Shown: positions 47,139 to 59,857, counted from the first letter of the stretch. The stretch is 64,000 nt of DNA from Phaseolus vulgaris (GCF_000499845.2 NC_023749.2:42182658-42246657), one strand, 5' to 3'. Program-made: numbers and translations. Notes: generated by a model from the sequence alone, not told the origin.

Positions 47139-47600
47139 ATGAAGATGATAGATGATATGGGGTTAGTAGACGCTTCGGAGGGGATAAACAATACATGGTT
47201 AGACAATTTGAGAATAGACGGTGATGGTAATGGGGTAGACAATGATGGTACTGGGTATCATACGAATGAGGTATCAAACAATGATGTGTTTTATAGTACA
47301 CGTAAATCAACATCTGCACCTACAATTAACATGGAATCTGAGTATATAATAGAATTAATTTCAGTACATAAAGAACAAACATTGGAATCACAAGTACACC
47401 CTTCATCGATTTCTGAAAACTATTTTAAATCAAACTCCAATTCTATAGTATTTTCAAATTCTTGCACTTTTTCTTTTTCTTTCTCTTCGCATAACTCTTG
47501 CTTTCCTTCTTCCTTTTCAATTAATACTAGTTCTTTAGCTTTTTTTCATTTGCATAAGACAACTTTCTATTTACATTATTTCAAGAACCAACAAGATTAA
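47139..47600 (+). other. Open frame of 153 codons, unlikely to be a gene
   Basis: The frame starts in sequence full of AGACG-type repeat words and becomes Ser/Phe-rich over a T/C-rich tract. No domain, splice signal or homologous copy in the window supports it. I list it only because it is the longest frame between 44.7 and 56 kb. Confidence 0.2.
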
Positions 47601-48940
47601 GCCTACAATAGCCATTTGTTACATGCTCTTCTCAAATATAACTCAGCTAGCCTTTATGTTTTGCTAGAGTTTCAGTTTCATTTCACTCGTTTTTCTTATC
47701 ATTTTCTCTAAAGTTTTCTTTCAAAAGTAGGCATAGTCATCTAGCTCATCTTGCACGCATTCCTCATGTAGTGGTATTGCATATTCCATAAAAACTGGTT
47801 GAACAAGTTGTTCAAAATATGATTGTAAAAGTTGCCCATAATATTGGTCAACATATGGTACACCCGGCTACTGATATGACTAATAAAATTTGATTCACTA
47901 TGCATATGATAGTTATAGTTATATTATTGATCATGATAAAATGGAGAGTAATTATTATATGTAAATTGATTATTAAAAGAAAATGAATCAATATTTAAGG
48001 CGAAACAAATGAAACAGATAAAAGAAACAAACACTGGATTCTTTTACACTCGATTAGATGGTGTAGAAACTTAGGAAAAATAGATGGTCTACAAATAAGA
48101 CTATTTATAATAGATAATCTAAACAATACCTTCTAATAAAATTGTCTACTAAATAAATAAAAAATCCTAAAACAAGGGAAAAAAATAGGAGAGAAAATCA
48201 TAAATGGGAACATGATAGCAAAATAAAACTAAACAAAAGAAAACTGATAGAAAAGAAGGAAAGAACATCAATCAATGAGATTCAATGACATGTTTTCCTT
48301 GGTAGTGAAGCCAATTTCATAGTTGCCTTCAGTTTTGCGAACAAAAATACTAAGTTTTCACCTAATGTAATATAGGATCAACTTCGATTGAATCCTAAAG
48401 AAAACATGTTAATTAAAACTATTGTTTAATATTCTATTCTCCACAAACTAAAGGGGATGAAATATGAATTGAAACAAGAAATGTAAAGATGCAAATAGTG
48501 AAGTCTAAACAAAAAATTATAAACATGCAAAATGTGAGTACAATATTGTCTCACATGCAATCGCGAATCAAATCGTCTAATTCAGTTTATACAAAAAGGT
48601 TGTAAACAATCACGCTAGACAATTGATAAGTGCCCAAATGTATTTATTTTAATATACAAAAAGGCATGTATTTTAGATGAAAATTGTATAAATAATAGTA
48701 TGAATCATGCCGAAAACCTCCAACCACAACTACACAGGAAAATAGAGAGAAAAAGAAGGAAAATTTATAGATTATTGCAAAAAAGTAAACAAAAAAGGAT
48801 GGAGCAACAAAGTTAATCCACCCAGCACATGAAGAATGACTCAGCGAATTGAGTTCAGAGGTGAAGCTTCATGAAAAACACTCAAAACGCTAAGCGCATC
48901 TACATGATGACTATTTTATGACAAGTGTACTGTGTCAGAA
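47601..48940. other. Repeat debris with AGACGGTCTA-type words
   Basis: Words of the form TAGACGGTCTA or TAGATGGTCTAC occur near 48050-48130 and 48565-48625. The only minus-strand frames are short. I see no gene. Confidence 0.4.
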
Positions 48941-48944
48941 GTAA

Positions 48945-49372
48945 TAAATTTGTCCCCAAGGATGTAAAAGTTTGTTTGAAAAATTTGTTGTGTATGATGA
49001 ATTTGTAAGAATGTAAATAAAGCCAAGTAAAAGATTTGTATGAGTCAATTGGGAAAATTGAGATTGGGGTTCATCCTTCTCACTCTTCTATATTTTTTCA
49101 AAAGATTATAATATTCAACTTTGATTCCATCTAGTTTTTTCTTAGAATTCTTTATGAATAGGTATAGTCTGCCTAAGTATCGTTTTTGTTAACATATGGG
49201 TTTCAGTCTAGTTCCCCCATTTTTTTTTATATTTTCTTTCTTTTTTTCTTCTTTTAATAATAATTTTTTCATGTTATGGCAGATGATTGTTGTTACTTAA
49301 GGTGTCAGCTTAGTTGAGATGTCAAGTTACATAGTTATGCCTAACATGAAAGCTTTTATAAAAAAAAAAAAC
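48945..49372 (+). mobile_element. LINE-type 3' tail
   Basis: T-rich sequence ends GAGATGTCAAGTTACATAGTTATGCCTAACATG...TTTTATAAAAAAAAAAA. The block CTAACAT near the poly(A) is shared with the tail at 29380-29425. No open frame. The 5' limit is a guess. Confidence 0.5.
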
Positions 49373-49490
49373 CTTAATTGATATTGATGCACATAGAAAA
49401 ATCATTCATATTGATTCCTCGCATACAAAATTATTAAGAAAGTCGCATAAATATCGAATTCTCACACATATATATATATAAACTCCTTAT

Positions 49491-50547
49491 CTATGAGGCA
49501 TAGACACAGAGACGGACACGGATACAACACGGACACGAACATGAAGATACGACTAAATTGAAAAATATAGGACATGGGACACCCCACACACATATTGTTA
49601 AAGATATATTAATATACTTCCAAATTTATAAAAATTTTAAAAAATATTTATGAAAATATCTAACAAATGATAGGCTTGTATTTATCATTAACTCATTATA
49701 TATAGATAAACATAAAAATATTTATCATTAAGTGATTATATTTACATAATCATAAATATTATCATTAAGTAGTTATATTTATATAATCATAATCAACAAA
49801 ATATTTATCATTAACGGATTATATTTATATATTTCTATAACCATACAAGTATTTATCTTTTAAGTGATAAGTATTTACACAATCATAAAAGTATTTATCA
49901 ATAATTAATTATATTTATGTAACCATAATTTTTTTTATCAATAACTAGTTATATTTATTTAATTTTATTTAAAATATTATAATTAAATATCAAATATTGT
50001 TATTTATTTAAAGTTATTTTATATCTTTTTTTAGTTTTAATATGATTATTAAAAAAATTATTATTTTCAGTATTTTTATTTTTTTATGTTAAAGTTTAAT
50101 TTTATTTTAAAATATTAATCTTTAATAAAAAATTAATTTACTATTTAAAAATAAATTAAAATTATAAAAAATAATTTTGTTTATAATTTAAAAATATAGT
50201 AAAATAAAAATATAATATTTAAATTATAAAAATATGCAAATATTATATAATTATATAATAAATTATATTTAAATTTAAATTAAAAGATAATAATATTAAA
50301 TATAGAATAAAAAGGTACCCGTCATTCATTGTCGGTAAAAGTAATAATAAAGGTGCATTTTCCAATTTTACAATTCAAAATGTACTGTATTCACTTAACC
50401 CTTTATCCTTTTTGTTTCACTTAAAAGTGTATTTCGGTGTGTTCTCAATTTGGATTGGACTGTGTCTGACCCAGCTAAATGCATTCGACACCTCGTGTTC
50501 GATGAATATTGGTATCTCATACGCGTTGGATGCACGGAAGCAGCGAT
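49491..50547. mobile_element. TIR element with GACACGG-rich ends, about 1.06 kb, AT-rich core
   Basis: The left end CTATGAGGCATAGACACAGAGACGG, then GGACACGGATACAACACGG and CGAAGATACGAC on the other strand's pattern, match the small element at 27590-28024. The right end (inverted) contains GCTGCTTCCGTGCATCCAACGCG and CGAACACGAGGTGTCG. The core 49600-50300 is almost pure A/T with AGTGATTATATTTA-like repeats. No transposase. Confidence 0.5.
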
Positions 50548-50559
50548 AATGTAGAATGT

Positions 50560-51915
50560 CCGAGCTCTTTAACATTACAAATAAATGTTTTAAAGTAATT
50601 AACATTTCAAATTTATTTCTAGGATTCAAATATGTTAAGCATTATCATTTACGCCAGATTCTTAGAAGTACTTTTCAGTCAAATCTAAGGATCAAAATTA
50701 TGAATAATTTAAGCTTTAAAATGATAATACCAATAATCAATCAAGAACTAAATATGATAGATAATATCACCTTAATACATAAGAGTTTGAACAAATTAGT
50801 CCCAATATCAAAGGAAAGATTTAGCCACTCATGTTGGCCATTACAAGCATGAAAAGCAAGAAAAGAATATCCAGAATGTTTTTCCTTGACGGTTGCCTCC
50901 TCTAAGATTTTTTATCTCTTTATGCTCTCCCAATGATATTTAGGATTATGCCTCACATCTTCAATTTAACCTAGTTAAGCTTGGGCTAAGTGACATCTCG
51001 CTTAAGTGAGTTATTACTTGCTTAATTGAGTTGGACGAGAAAAAACCCAACTTCAATGGAGTGGACTCGCTAGGGCAAGTTCCTTTGGAGTGATCTTGCT
51101 TGGGAGAGTTTTGAGCAAGTTTCCAATGTTCCAACTTTCCCTTTTTTTCCCCTAGAATCTTGAGATTAACTCAAATTTGAGAATAAATCGCTCTCATTCA
51201 TCTTATAATCACAAAATATGTAAAAAGGTTTAAATTCCTAAATTAGGGGTTGAATTATAGAAATTTTATCAATAAAAATCCATAAGTGCTTATCTTTTAA
51301 TATGAAATATTACTTAAATATGACACTTATCACTACACATGTTGAACGAATTGAGGACTAGTACATCCTCAGATTCCAGAGACCAAAGAGCTAATTAGAA
51401 TACTTAAACGTGAAGAAAACCAATTTCGCTAAAAAAAAAGGAGATTTTTCTTGAAGTCTAAGCGAAGTGAATCTTGCCTCATGATTGAAAATTCACTATG
51501 CTGAAAGGGATTTAAAGTGAATATTTGAATAATCCCTGACTTTGAAATCTCAAGAAGCCCAAAGATCGAAGATTGGAGCTAAAAAATGATGCTTAAGGAT
51601 GAAGAAGTGAATTATAAATCCCCTTGAATCCTATTGAATCCCATTTATAAGATCTATAAATAGGGATGTTGGGGCAACATTCAAAGTATAGAGAGGCACC
51701 AAGAGATATCAATAGGTATAGACAAATATCAAGAGATAGAGAAACATAAAGGTTAAAAGGATCAAGTGAGATCCAGAAATAGGTTTATATATTCAGGTAA
51801 TGTCGGATTAGACTCTCTTCCAATCTCTGGAGAAGGTAAACTTGAAGCCAAGCTGGTAACAATACGCAAGGATCCATATTTGTTGTGTTTATTTTCTCAT
51901 CTTAAACTATTACTG
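50560..51915. other. Gene-free stretch with LTR-like sequence
   Basis: 51650-51860 has a TATA-like CTATAAATAGGG at 51653 and CAGAGAGGC-type leader sequence, so it may be LTR or leader of an unnamed element. No open frame of interest. Confidence 0.35.
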
Positions 51916-51919
51916 TTCA

Positions 51920-52215
51920 AAAGTTGCATTGGGTCCTAGGAAGGCCAATTGTAACTCTAGCTAGACTGTTTTTTTTTCTATTTACACCCTACACTAATTG
52001 TCTGAATACATAACCCATGAAAATGCCCAAAATAAAGCCTACACTACTTTGTACAATTATTACAAGATCATAGAAATTGGAAGATCAATCAATAATTAAT
52101 TCTCCACACAAAAGGAGTTTTCTAAGCTCATTCTTCTTCAAACCTTCTAGTCATGGCCCTTGTTAGAGGCCTTAAATGAGTCCTTCCAAATGATCCTCCA
52201 TCAAAAGCTCTCTAT
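51920..52215 (-). repeat. Ty3 LTR piece, copy 1 of a tandem pair
   Basis: On the minus strand it begins TTTGATGGAGGATCATTTGG at about 52203 and carries GAGTTTTCT...AATTAATTATTG, GTACAAAGTAGTGTAGGC and CTAGCTAGAGTTACAATTGG. The same blocks recur in the same order at 52330-52616 and at 31880-32205. Confidence 0.65.
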
Positions 52216-52329
52216 TGAGGTATTTCCACATGTAGGTCATGCCCTCCAAGAGTGAGTGCAGCTGGCCACTCACTCCTTCTTTGCCATGTTGGTTCTACCC
52301 AAGCTTCCTTGGAGAGCACTCCAAAACCC

Positions 52330-52616
52330 TAAACGACCTAGGGTTGCATTGGGCTCGAGGAAGCCCAATTGTAACCCTATCTAGACTTCCTTTTCCTATT
52401 TACACCATACTTTAATTGGCCGATATACAAGCCTAAAGTAAAGTCTATACTACTTTCTACAACTTTTGCAAAACTAGAGTAGTTGAAGATCAATCAATAG
52501 ATAATTCTCCACAAGAATAGAGTCTTCTGAGCTCCTTCTTCTTCTTCCAATCTTCTCGCCCTGATCCTTGTCAGAGGCCCAATATGAGTCCTTCTAGATG
52601 GTTCTCCATCAGACCC
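52330..52616 (-). repeat. Ty3 LTR piece, copy 2, next to pol end
   Basis: On the minus strand it starts TGATGGAGAACCATCTAGAAG right after a pol C-terminal remnant, so this is a true 3' LTR start. Direct duplication of the LTR piece in tandem suggests unequal recombination or a nested partner. Confidence 0.65.
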
Positions 52617-52617
52617 T

Positions 52618-52830
52618 CACTCTTGAAAAGGATTTATCCTTATATCCAATTCATTATTGTAGTCATCACCACCTGCAAAAAGGAATCAAATAAAAAAAAA
52701 TATTAAAAGTGGTTTTAACTTTATATTCAGCTGGGAGGTCTAACTTATATGCATTGTCATTTATGCGCTGAAGGACTTGGAATGGAGCATGAGGATCCCT
52801 ATACTCATTTATCATTTTTTATTTAATGAT
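52618..52830 (-). pseudogene. Ty3 integrase C-terminal remnant
   Basis: The minus strand reads DPHAPFQVLQRINDNAYKLD then LPAEYKVKTTFNI, the tail of Ty3 integrase typical of chromovirus-like plant elements, and then, after damage, ELDIRINPFQE just before the LTR. The upstream parts of pol are not seen. Confidence 0.75.
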
Positions 52831-53029
52831 AGGTACTATGGGATTTGAAAAGAATGATCTGGAATCAATATACTTAAGACTAATCCCCTTCTTTTTAGTT
52901 GGCATAGTTGGCAACGCAAAAGAGTGAGAAAGATGAAACTCAATCCCTATTTTTCCAATTGAAGCAACAACATTTTGACTTGTTTTCTTGTTAATCATTA
53001 CCAGTATAACAAATCCCAACAAACTTTTA

Positions 53030-53460
53030 TCATTCTATTTATATTTAGTGAATCTTTTACTTTAGTATTCAAATGTTCCTTGTGGGTTTGATATCTGTCC
53101 TTAGTGACAAATTATTATTTCTGACAACGCGGTGCACTTGCAGTAGAAAATTCATCATTCATTCTTTTTCCCGTAGGCCGAGGTCCTTTATTATAAATAG
53201 GATGTTCTCTCATTTGTAAAATATATCTTGAGTTGAATGAAAAGTCTTATGCGTTTTGTGAGAATTTGAGTTGTTCTCTTCTCTTGTTTTTGTTCTTATC
53301 TTGAGAACCTTTCTCAAGTAATGAATCATCTTACACTATTTGATTCTTGGATTGAAGGTAGCATGTTCTTCTCCATTTTCTTTCCTTAATCCATTTTAAA
53401 TTTTCATTTCTTTTCTTGTCTTGTGTTTACATTACAAAATATGAATGTCGAAAAGCTTCT
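53030..53460 (+). repeat. LTR-like debris, Athila-type end followed by another LTR
   Basis: GTTCCTTGTGGGTTTGATATCTGTCCTTAG followed by ACAACGCGGTGCACTTGCAG (53070-53140) resembles ends of long Athila-type LTRs and recurs at 12560-12640. TATAAATAGGATGTTCTC at 53195 then looks like a second LTR's promoter. Confidence 0.45.
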
Positions 53461-54282
53461 CACCATGGTTTGTCTTCCTCGCGCCAATAATTCTTCCAAA
53501 AACATGGAGTTTTCCTTCTCAAAACATTTCCTTCTCAACCTATTAGTTTCATACAATTTCTGCAATCCTATAATTTTAAAATGACCACTTTGGCTTTCAT
53601 ACTATATTTCAATGGTGATTTATGGATTAGCTATTATGGAAATCTTTCATAACAACCTTTTTAACATAAGATTTTCATAACAAGATTTTTAAAATAATGT
53701 TTTTGGAACAAGTTTTTTCGAAACAAGTCTTGCAGAACAAGCTTTTTAAAAATTCATCTTTTTTTTAGATTACGAATTCCGGAAGGAAAAAAACAGAATG
53801 CATAAAATCACAAGTTTTTGTTTACTTGCACCCTTAAGAAAACATGTATATGTGGAATGATAAATATAGAAGTAAATTACATGATATTCTTTGAAAGTTT
53901 ATGAAAATATATTCACTCTTTTCATTTTTTTTAATCATTATAATGATTTTTTTTATAAAATAAGTATGAGTATAATATTTTACAAATTTAGTTGGATGGA
54001 TATGTAATATGAAAATAGGTAACAATGTAATATTTTTAAAACAAAGAGAAAATTTATATAGAATTTTAAAGTATCAGTATAATTAATGAAAACCTTGTGG
54101 TATGTAAGGATGGTCATATTAGATTTTTAGATCCAATCCACATCGAATAAAATGGATTCGATTAGTTAAAAATCTATATTCATTTTAACTATATAACTTT
54201 ATTTGGATTTTTTTAAATCTATTTAAAATATATTAAATCTAAATTAAATACACTTTTATCAATTAGATTAAATTCATCTCGA

Positions 54283-54696
54283 TCTCGACACAAGTTGACT
54301 TGGCTCGACTTGGGTCAAAGCTGACTTGATTTGGACCTGGACAGAATCGGCTAGACTTAGACCCAGACCTACTCGGCTAGACCTAGGACCGGGATGACTC
54401 AACCTGGTACCAAGCGAACTCAGCTCAACATGGGCCCAAACCCACTCGGCTCGACATGGGTCTGAGCCAACCTTGGCTTGAGAAGACCCCGAGCCAACTC
54501 AGATCGACATGGTCTCGGGCTGACTTGGCCCTATCTACGCCTAAGTCGACTGGACTCGACATGGGCATGGGTCGACTCGACTCAATATTCGCTCAGGCCA
54601 ACTTGGCCCAAGCCGACTCAGATCGACCTAGGCTTAGGCCAACTCGGGTCAACCAAGGCTAGGGCCTGCTCGGGTCAACCTGGGCCCTAGCCAGCT
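54283..54696. repeat. GC-rich minisatellite, left half (CTCGGCTCGACCTGGGCC)
   Basis: Degenerate units of about 34-36 bp based on CTCGGCTCGACCTGGGCCCGGGCCGA. Frames through it give Arg/Pro/Ala-rich products but these are repeats, not genes. GC content is far above the surroundings. Confidence 0.85.
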
Positions 54697-55571
54697 TGAT
54701 GTGAGTTGATTTTAGATTTATCCATTTTAAGAGTGAAACGTTGTTTATGATTTGGATTTTAGCAAATATAAGGTGAGACCTAGGAAAGATCCCCACTTGA
54801 CACGAACTTAACCAAGTGGTTAAGTAAGTGTGAATCTTCACTTCCAAAGACTAAAGAAAAAACACATTATATGGTGAAGATGATGCATATTGCGGAATTG
54901 AAATTGGATGAACAAAACAAGAACATAAACACAAAGAACAAAGGTGTAATGGAAAATCGAAGAAGAGATGAAGGAAGGAAAGCTTATGGTGGTGGACAAG
55001 AGAAGAACACGCCACTTGAAAAACTTTCAACTCTCACAAGATAAGACCTGCTAAGAGAACACAAGTCTCACATAAATTATGCAGAGTTTTTCTTCTGTAT
55101 CAAAATTCAGCATGAAAATACATGGAGTAAGGCACCCTGTTCATAGGAATGGTGCCTTGGAAAACAAGATAAGCAAGGATAGGATGGTAAATGTGTGAGG
55201 CGCTGCCTTTAGGGTTTGACTAAGGCAAAACCACACCTTAGGCTTGTTCTTCTAGAAGCTAGGCAACTTTCATTCCTAAAGGGCTAGGCACAAGCTAAAA
55301 TGATAACTACAACCCCCCTATTATGCTAAAGGCACCTATTCTAGACTGCTATTTGGACCCGTAAAGTGAGCCCAAATTATTTACAACATGTTTTATTTTT
55401 AAGAAGACCAAAAGAAAGAACATTTGGTGTTCTGGTCTATGCCCACTTCTTCCTTTGGTGAGGTTCGCTAGATCTTTGGTGGGGTCTTGACTTGATTGTT
55501 GAGATGATTGCTCATAGTGTGAATGGTCTCTTGAGGCCTTGGTTATCTCTTTGTTTACTTGGATTGTATCA
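54697..55571 (-). repeat. Solo LTR 'D' of Ty3 family 2 with CAGCT target-site duplication
   Basis: On the minus strand it starts TGATACAATCCAAG at 55571 and ends AACTCACATCA at 54697, 875 bp, flanked by CAGCT at 54692-54696 and 55572-55576. No interior is attached, so LTR-LTR recombination removed it. It matches LTR B block by block (CCTCACCAAAGG, GTGCCTTTAGCATAA, CTCACACAA, CAAGTGGCGTG). Confidence 0.9.
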
Positions 55572-56100
55572 CAGCTCAGCTCGAAATTGTACTAGGATGA
55601 CTCAGCTAGACCTTGGCCTGGGCTGACTCGGCTACACCTGGACCTTGGCCGACTCAGCTTTTCCTGGATCTGGGTCGACTCGACCTAGTACCAGGTCGAC
55701 TAAGCTTGACCTGGGCCCGAGCCGGCTCGACCTAGGCACGGGCCGACTCGTTTCTATTTGGGTTTGAGCGAACTCAAGTCGACTTGGGTCCAGGTCAGCT
55801 CAGCTTGACATGGGCCCGGATTGACTAGTCTTGATTCGTGTTCGAGTCGACTCAACTCGACTTGGGCTCGATCCGGGTCCAGGTGGACTCAGCTCAACCT
55901 GAGCCTGGGTCGACTTGGCTGAACCTGGTCCCACGTTATCTTGGCTCGATCTTGGTCGGACCGACTCAACTTAACCTAGGTCTAGGTCGACTCAGCTAGA
56001 CCTTGGCTCGAACTGACTTAGCTCGACCTAGACCCGGGTTGACTCGACTCGACCTGGACCTGGGTTTACTCGACTCAACCTAGGGTCGAGCCAACTCAAA
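55572..56100. repeat. GC-rich minisatellite, right half
   Basis: Same unit as 54283-54696 (GACTCGACTCGACCTGGACC, CTCAGCTTGACATGGGCCCG). With the solo LTR and one CAGCT removed the two halves form one array of about 940 bp. Confidence 0.85.
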
Positions 56101-56484
56101 ATCCAATCCAAAATCCATTTTGGATAATCCAAAAATATATTCAATCTCTATCTAATTCATATCCAATTAAATGGTTTGAACTTAAAATAAAAAATATGAA
56201 TTTGGATTTAAGATAAATTAATTTAAATGAATTTAAAAGTGATATAGATTTAGATAATTAAAAATTGGATTTGGTAAATTGATTTTTTTTCACCACCTTA
56301 ATGCTGTGAATGAAATTTATTTTTATTGATAGACATACATACCATCATTATTTAGCCGACATAGAGCTATTAAAAGTTTATATGGATTACCTAGTTCCTT
56401 GTTCATACGACAATAGATAGTATGATAGTACACCATGAATGACTGCAAAAGGGCTGAGTAGTATTAGAACTAATGAGAAATCTG

Positions 56485-59400
56485 CTACCCCAGTTTCTTA
56501 GTCATCCCAATCTTCATCAAAGCCAAATAAGCCACGAGCCTGTATCCTATCAACATTATGAATAGAGCCAGTGCTGACATGATTTTCCCTTGCAAATGTA
56601 GTCCCATTTGCTCTATCAAAGGATATTCTGCAACCAAACACTGTCCTTGATGACATGGGTATGTGTCACTTGAGCCATATTGAGACCCGATCAGGAGATG
56701 GTATATGTAGTAGTTAATGGAGAAGTACTTGAGCCATGCTACAAATTTTGGCACATGTTGAATATAGTATCCAGTGACCAGAACAGAAGTAAGCACAATG
56801 ACTGAGGCCAGTGTGGTTGCGGATTTCTGGTCCATTACAATAGCACCAATGGCAAGGCCTAGTCCTTGTGAAACCAACACATCGAGTAAGATGGTGAGAA
56901 GTGTGCATAAGAAGTTTACCACATTGTTTTTCAACCCTATCATCCAATAGATTATGGTGAGGAATATGGAAGGAAGCACAAGCTCCATTGGCAGGTCACC
57001 CACCATCCTTGACATGAAGTATGAAGAGAGCTTGTACATTCCAGAGGATCGTTCCTTCTCCAGCATTATTAGCTCTTGTGGGAAGGTGAATATTGCTTGA
57101 TAGAGAGGCATGCCACCCCAAAAGCTAGTAAGGAAGAATAGAACTCCAATCTGCAAGTACATAGCTAGTAAGGAACACTAATGACATAGTAGAGCTGTGT
57201 GTACGTTGGAGAGGAATTTTCTCTACAATCTTTTTAAAGAACGAACTTTAAATCATGAACAAATTCATGTAACCATAGCCACTCCACTAGTTTCTAAACA
57301 CCAAGAAAGATTCTTGAGGAGAGGTTTGCTCACTGAATGGGATTTTAGTGACATCAGTAGAATCAAATCACATTTATAGAAAGTTGAGAATTTGCTCATA
57401 TCCTTAATCACTAACATCAACCCATATTTTCAACTGAAGTATTCTTGTAGGCTCACAAATTAGTCTATAAGCTTGGTAATCACTAACATCGACCCATGTT
57501 TTAACACTCATAAAAAGTGTCTCCTACATTAGTGTCGTATCAGTGTTATAACTACAAATAATCAGAGAAACAGTATTTATATATACTTTAGGTGACTCCA
57601 ATGACATCTTATTTATCTGTAGAAACTTATTACCTGATCCTGCAAGCGTGAAATATCACACTTATACCATAGTAATCCTGTAATAAGAGCAACCACAAGA
57701 AATTGAAAAACCCTCAGGCCAGAGAATGATGCATATTTTCTCTCTTTGACATCTCTTTTTAGCAGTACAAGAAACTGCTGTGACCAACTGGTAGGCCATT
57801 CCCCAAATCCAATGCCTTCAAACCTACCCTGACTTTTATCGTAGTCAGGAATATCTTGCATTACTGGCTTAAATTTGACATCAAAGTAGTTCCTATAGGC
57901 AGAAATCAATTTATTCTTATTTATGGCTTGGTCCTCATTCGATTGACCAGTGTAGACACCTGCAATTTTTGTTCCCATGAGGCCAAATAAGAAAGTAAAA
58001 CCATTATTTTATTTAAAGTAAACATAAATAAGAGGATATAAGCCTAGATAACTCTTTTTCATTGCTCTGACTTTTTTACCATACTTGAAGCATGAGTATG
58101 TAAAACACTCATTGAGTGTGAAGAGTTCATTTCTGAGTTCTAGTTTTATCCTCTAGATTACTTTTTAAAATTTCCATTGAAGTTGGATTGGATGATTTCA
58201 CCATAAATATTGTTTAAAGAAGAAAATAAGGTAATTAAAGTAAATCAAATTTTGACAATAAGCCAAAATCAACTTATATCACATCTCTCTTTCAACTTGG
58301 AAATTAAACTTAATTAAAAAGTTCGATTTATTTTATATTCTTGTGTAAATCCTTTGAGAAAAATTTACTCAGATAAAGCTTCAATGTAAAAGTCATTCAC
58401 TTTACCTTAATATAAGAAAAAGTAACTAAACTTAATGAGATTTTACAACATAAGTTAAGGATTATAAAACATCGGGCACTGAAACTAACTCAATTGTTAA
58501 ACGTTACAAAAGTGAAGTTTTTCAATCATTTGTATGTACAAAAAGAAAAATGAGATTTTGCAATTTTGTCATGCAGTATAATGGAGAATAAAGGTTTATA
58601 AATAGCAAAACCTCAAAAGCCGTAAAATAAATAGAGAAGAAAAGCTTACCATTTGCAAGATCCAAAAGAAAATCTGAGGGGTTCAATGCCATGGTAGGGG
58701 CATATCCAATATTAGTAAAATATTCCATAGCTTCAGACCCGTTTCCATAATACAGTAGGTTCCCATCTGAAAGCAGTAACACCCTGTGAAACATGCAGTA
58801 AATCCTGCTTGAGGGTTGATGTATGGTCATCACAACAGTTCTCCCTCCATTTGCTAGCTCCCACAAAATTGAGACAATTCTTTGAGCTGTTGTTGAGTCT
58901 AGGCCAGAGGTTGGCTCATCCAGAAATAGCAAGCTTGGGTTTACGAGCATTTCTTGTCCAATGCTAACCCTTTTTTTCTCCCCACCAGAAACACCTCTCA
59001 GCAGAGGGCCTCCAATGATGCTGTCCTTGCACTTGGTTAAACCAAGTTGAGCCATCACAGCTTTTGCATGCACAATTTTCTCCTTTTTGGATAAACTGCT
59101 TGGCAATCTAAGAAGGGCTGTGAACACTAGAGTTTCAGTCACAGTCAAGTGGGGATAGTGAACATCATCTTGTGTCACAAAACCTGTGTTCCTCTTCATT
59201 GCATTTGAGAAGGCTTTGCCATTATATGTTATGCTTCCATAGAGTTTCCCTCCAAGCTTGCCTCCCAATGCTGCTAGCAAAGTTGTTTTGCCACTCCCAG
59301 AAGGACCTAACATGGCAAGAATTTCACCAGGTTGAGCCATGCCTGTCACTCCATTCAGAACCACTTTCTCTTCTACCGTGTTCTTCAGAAATCCCCACTT

Positions 59401-59857
59401 TCTGTTCTTAATTTTATAGATAACATCGTGGAACTACATGCAATAAGTAACAACAAATTTCAGCATACATCCATATAAAAAAAACTCAGAGATTAAGCAC
59501 AAATATAGAAAGGACTAGGAATGAGAGGAAAACATCAAAATTTTCTATTCATTACTTTGGCTTACACAAGTTTTAGAGAAACAGCATGATTATGAACTAG
59601 CTACTAACTTTCCGTTAACCATATTCGAAAAATAGCTTACTCCAAAACATACACATGTGGCTAGATTTGAATCATGAGAATAATAACATACGAAGTTTTT
59701 TATTCCAATTAATGCATAGAGATAAAACCGTCTTCAAAAACCACAAAACCTTTAGAGTTACTGAAGAATTTCCCTTGCCAAAGATGTCACGTGCTTCCTC
59801 TTGTACTGTTGCTTTGTAAGAAGCTTGAGACTCTATGTTCTCCATCTCCTGCTCCAT
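56485..59857 (-). CDS. ABCG half-size ABC transporter, four exons, intact
   Basis: Exons are 59857-59750, 59433-58650, 57959-57634 and 57150-56485. All introns are GT-AG, phases fit, and the product is 627 residues ending in a stop, normal for plant ABCG half transporters. The N terminus (36 residues in exon 1) is short. The nucleotide-binding domain has Walker [10 protein letters not shown] (79-87), the Q-loop region FVTQDD, signature VSGGEKKR (184-191), Walker B LLFLDE (204-209), D-loop SGLD and His241 in TIHQPS. From about residue 380 come six predicted membrane segments, with the GLLWYK helix at the end of exon 3 and conserved [16 protein letters not shown] and GDLPMEL in exon 4. It works as a homo- or heterodimer and exports hydrophobic compounds across a membrane. 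Sequence style ([27 protein letters not shown]) is closest to the ABCG9/14/21 group. The substrate cannot be told from sequence. Confidence 0.93.

Larger units (their letters stand above)
54105..56300. mobile_element. hAT-like TIR repeat holding a GC-rich minisatellite
   Basis: Ends TAAGGATGGTCA and, inverted, TAAGGTGGTGAA are alike, and just inside both ends lie GGATTTGG/CCAATCC-rich AT sequence in inverted order. Flanks GTGGTATG and ATGCTGTG are an imperfect 8-bp match. The core is a GC-rich tandem array, split by a solo LTR. No transposase. The superfamily is a guess from the ends. Confidence 0.45.

Noticed and set aside
47015..47319. Minus-strand frames opposite the AGACG-word region
   Set aside because: No conserved domain, and composition follows the repeat.
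54456..54690. Arg/Pro-rich frames in the GC-rich region
   Set aside because: They are translations of the minisatellite and shift with each degenerate unit.
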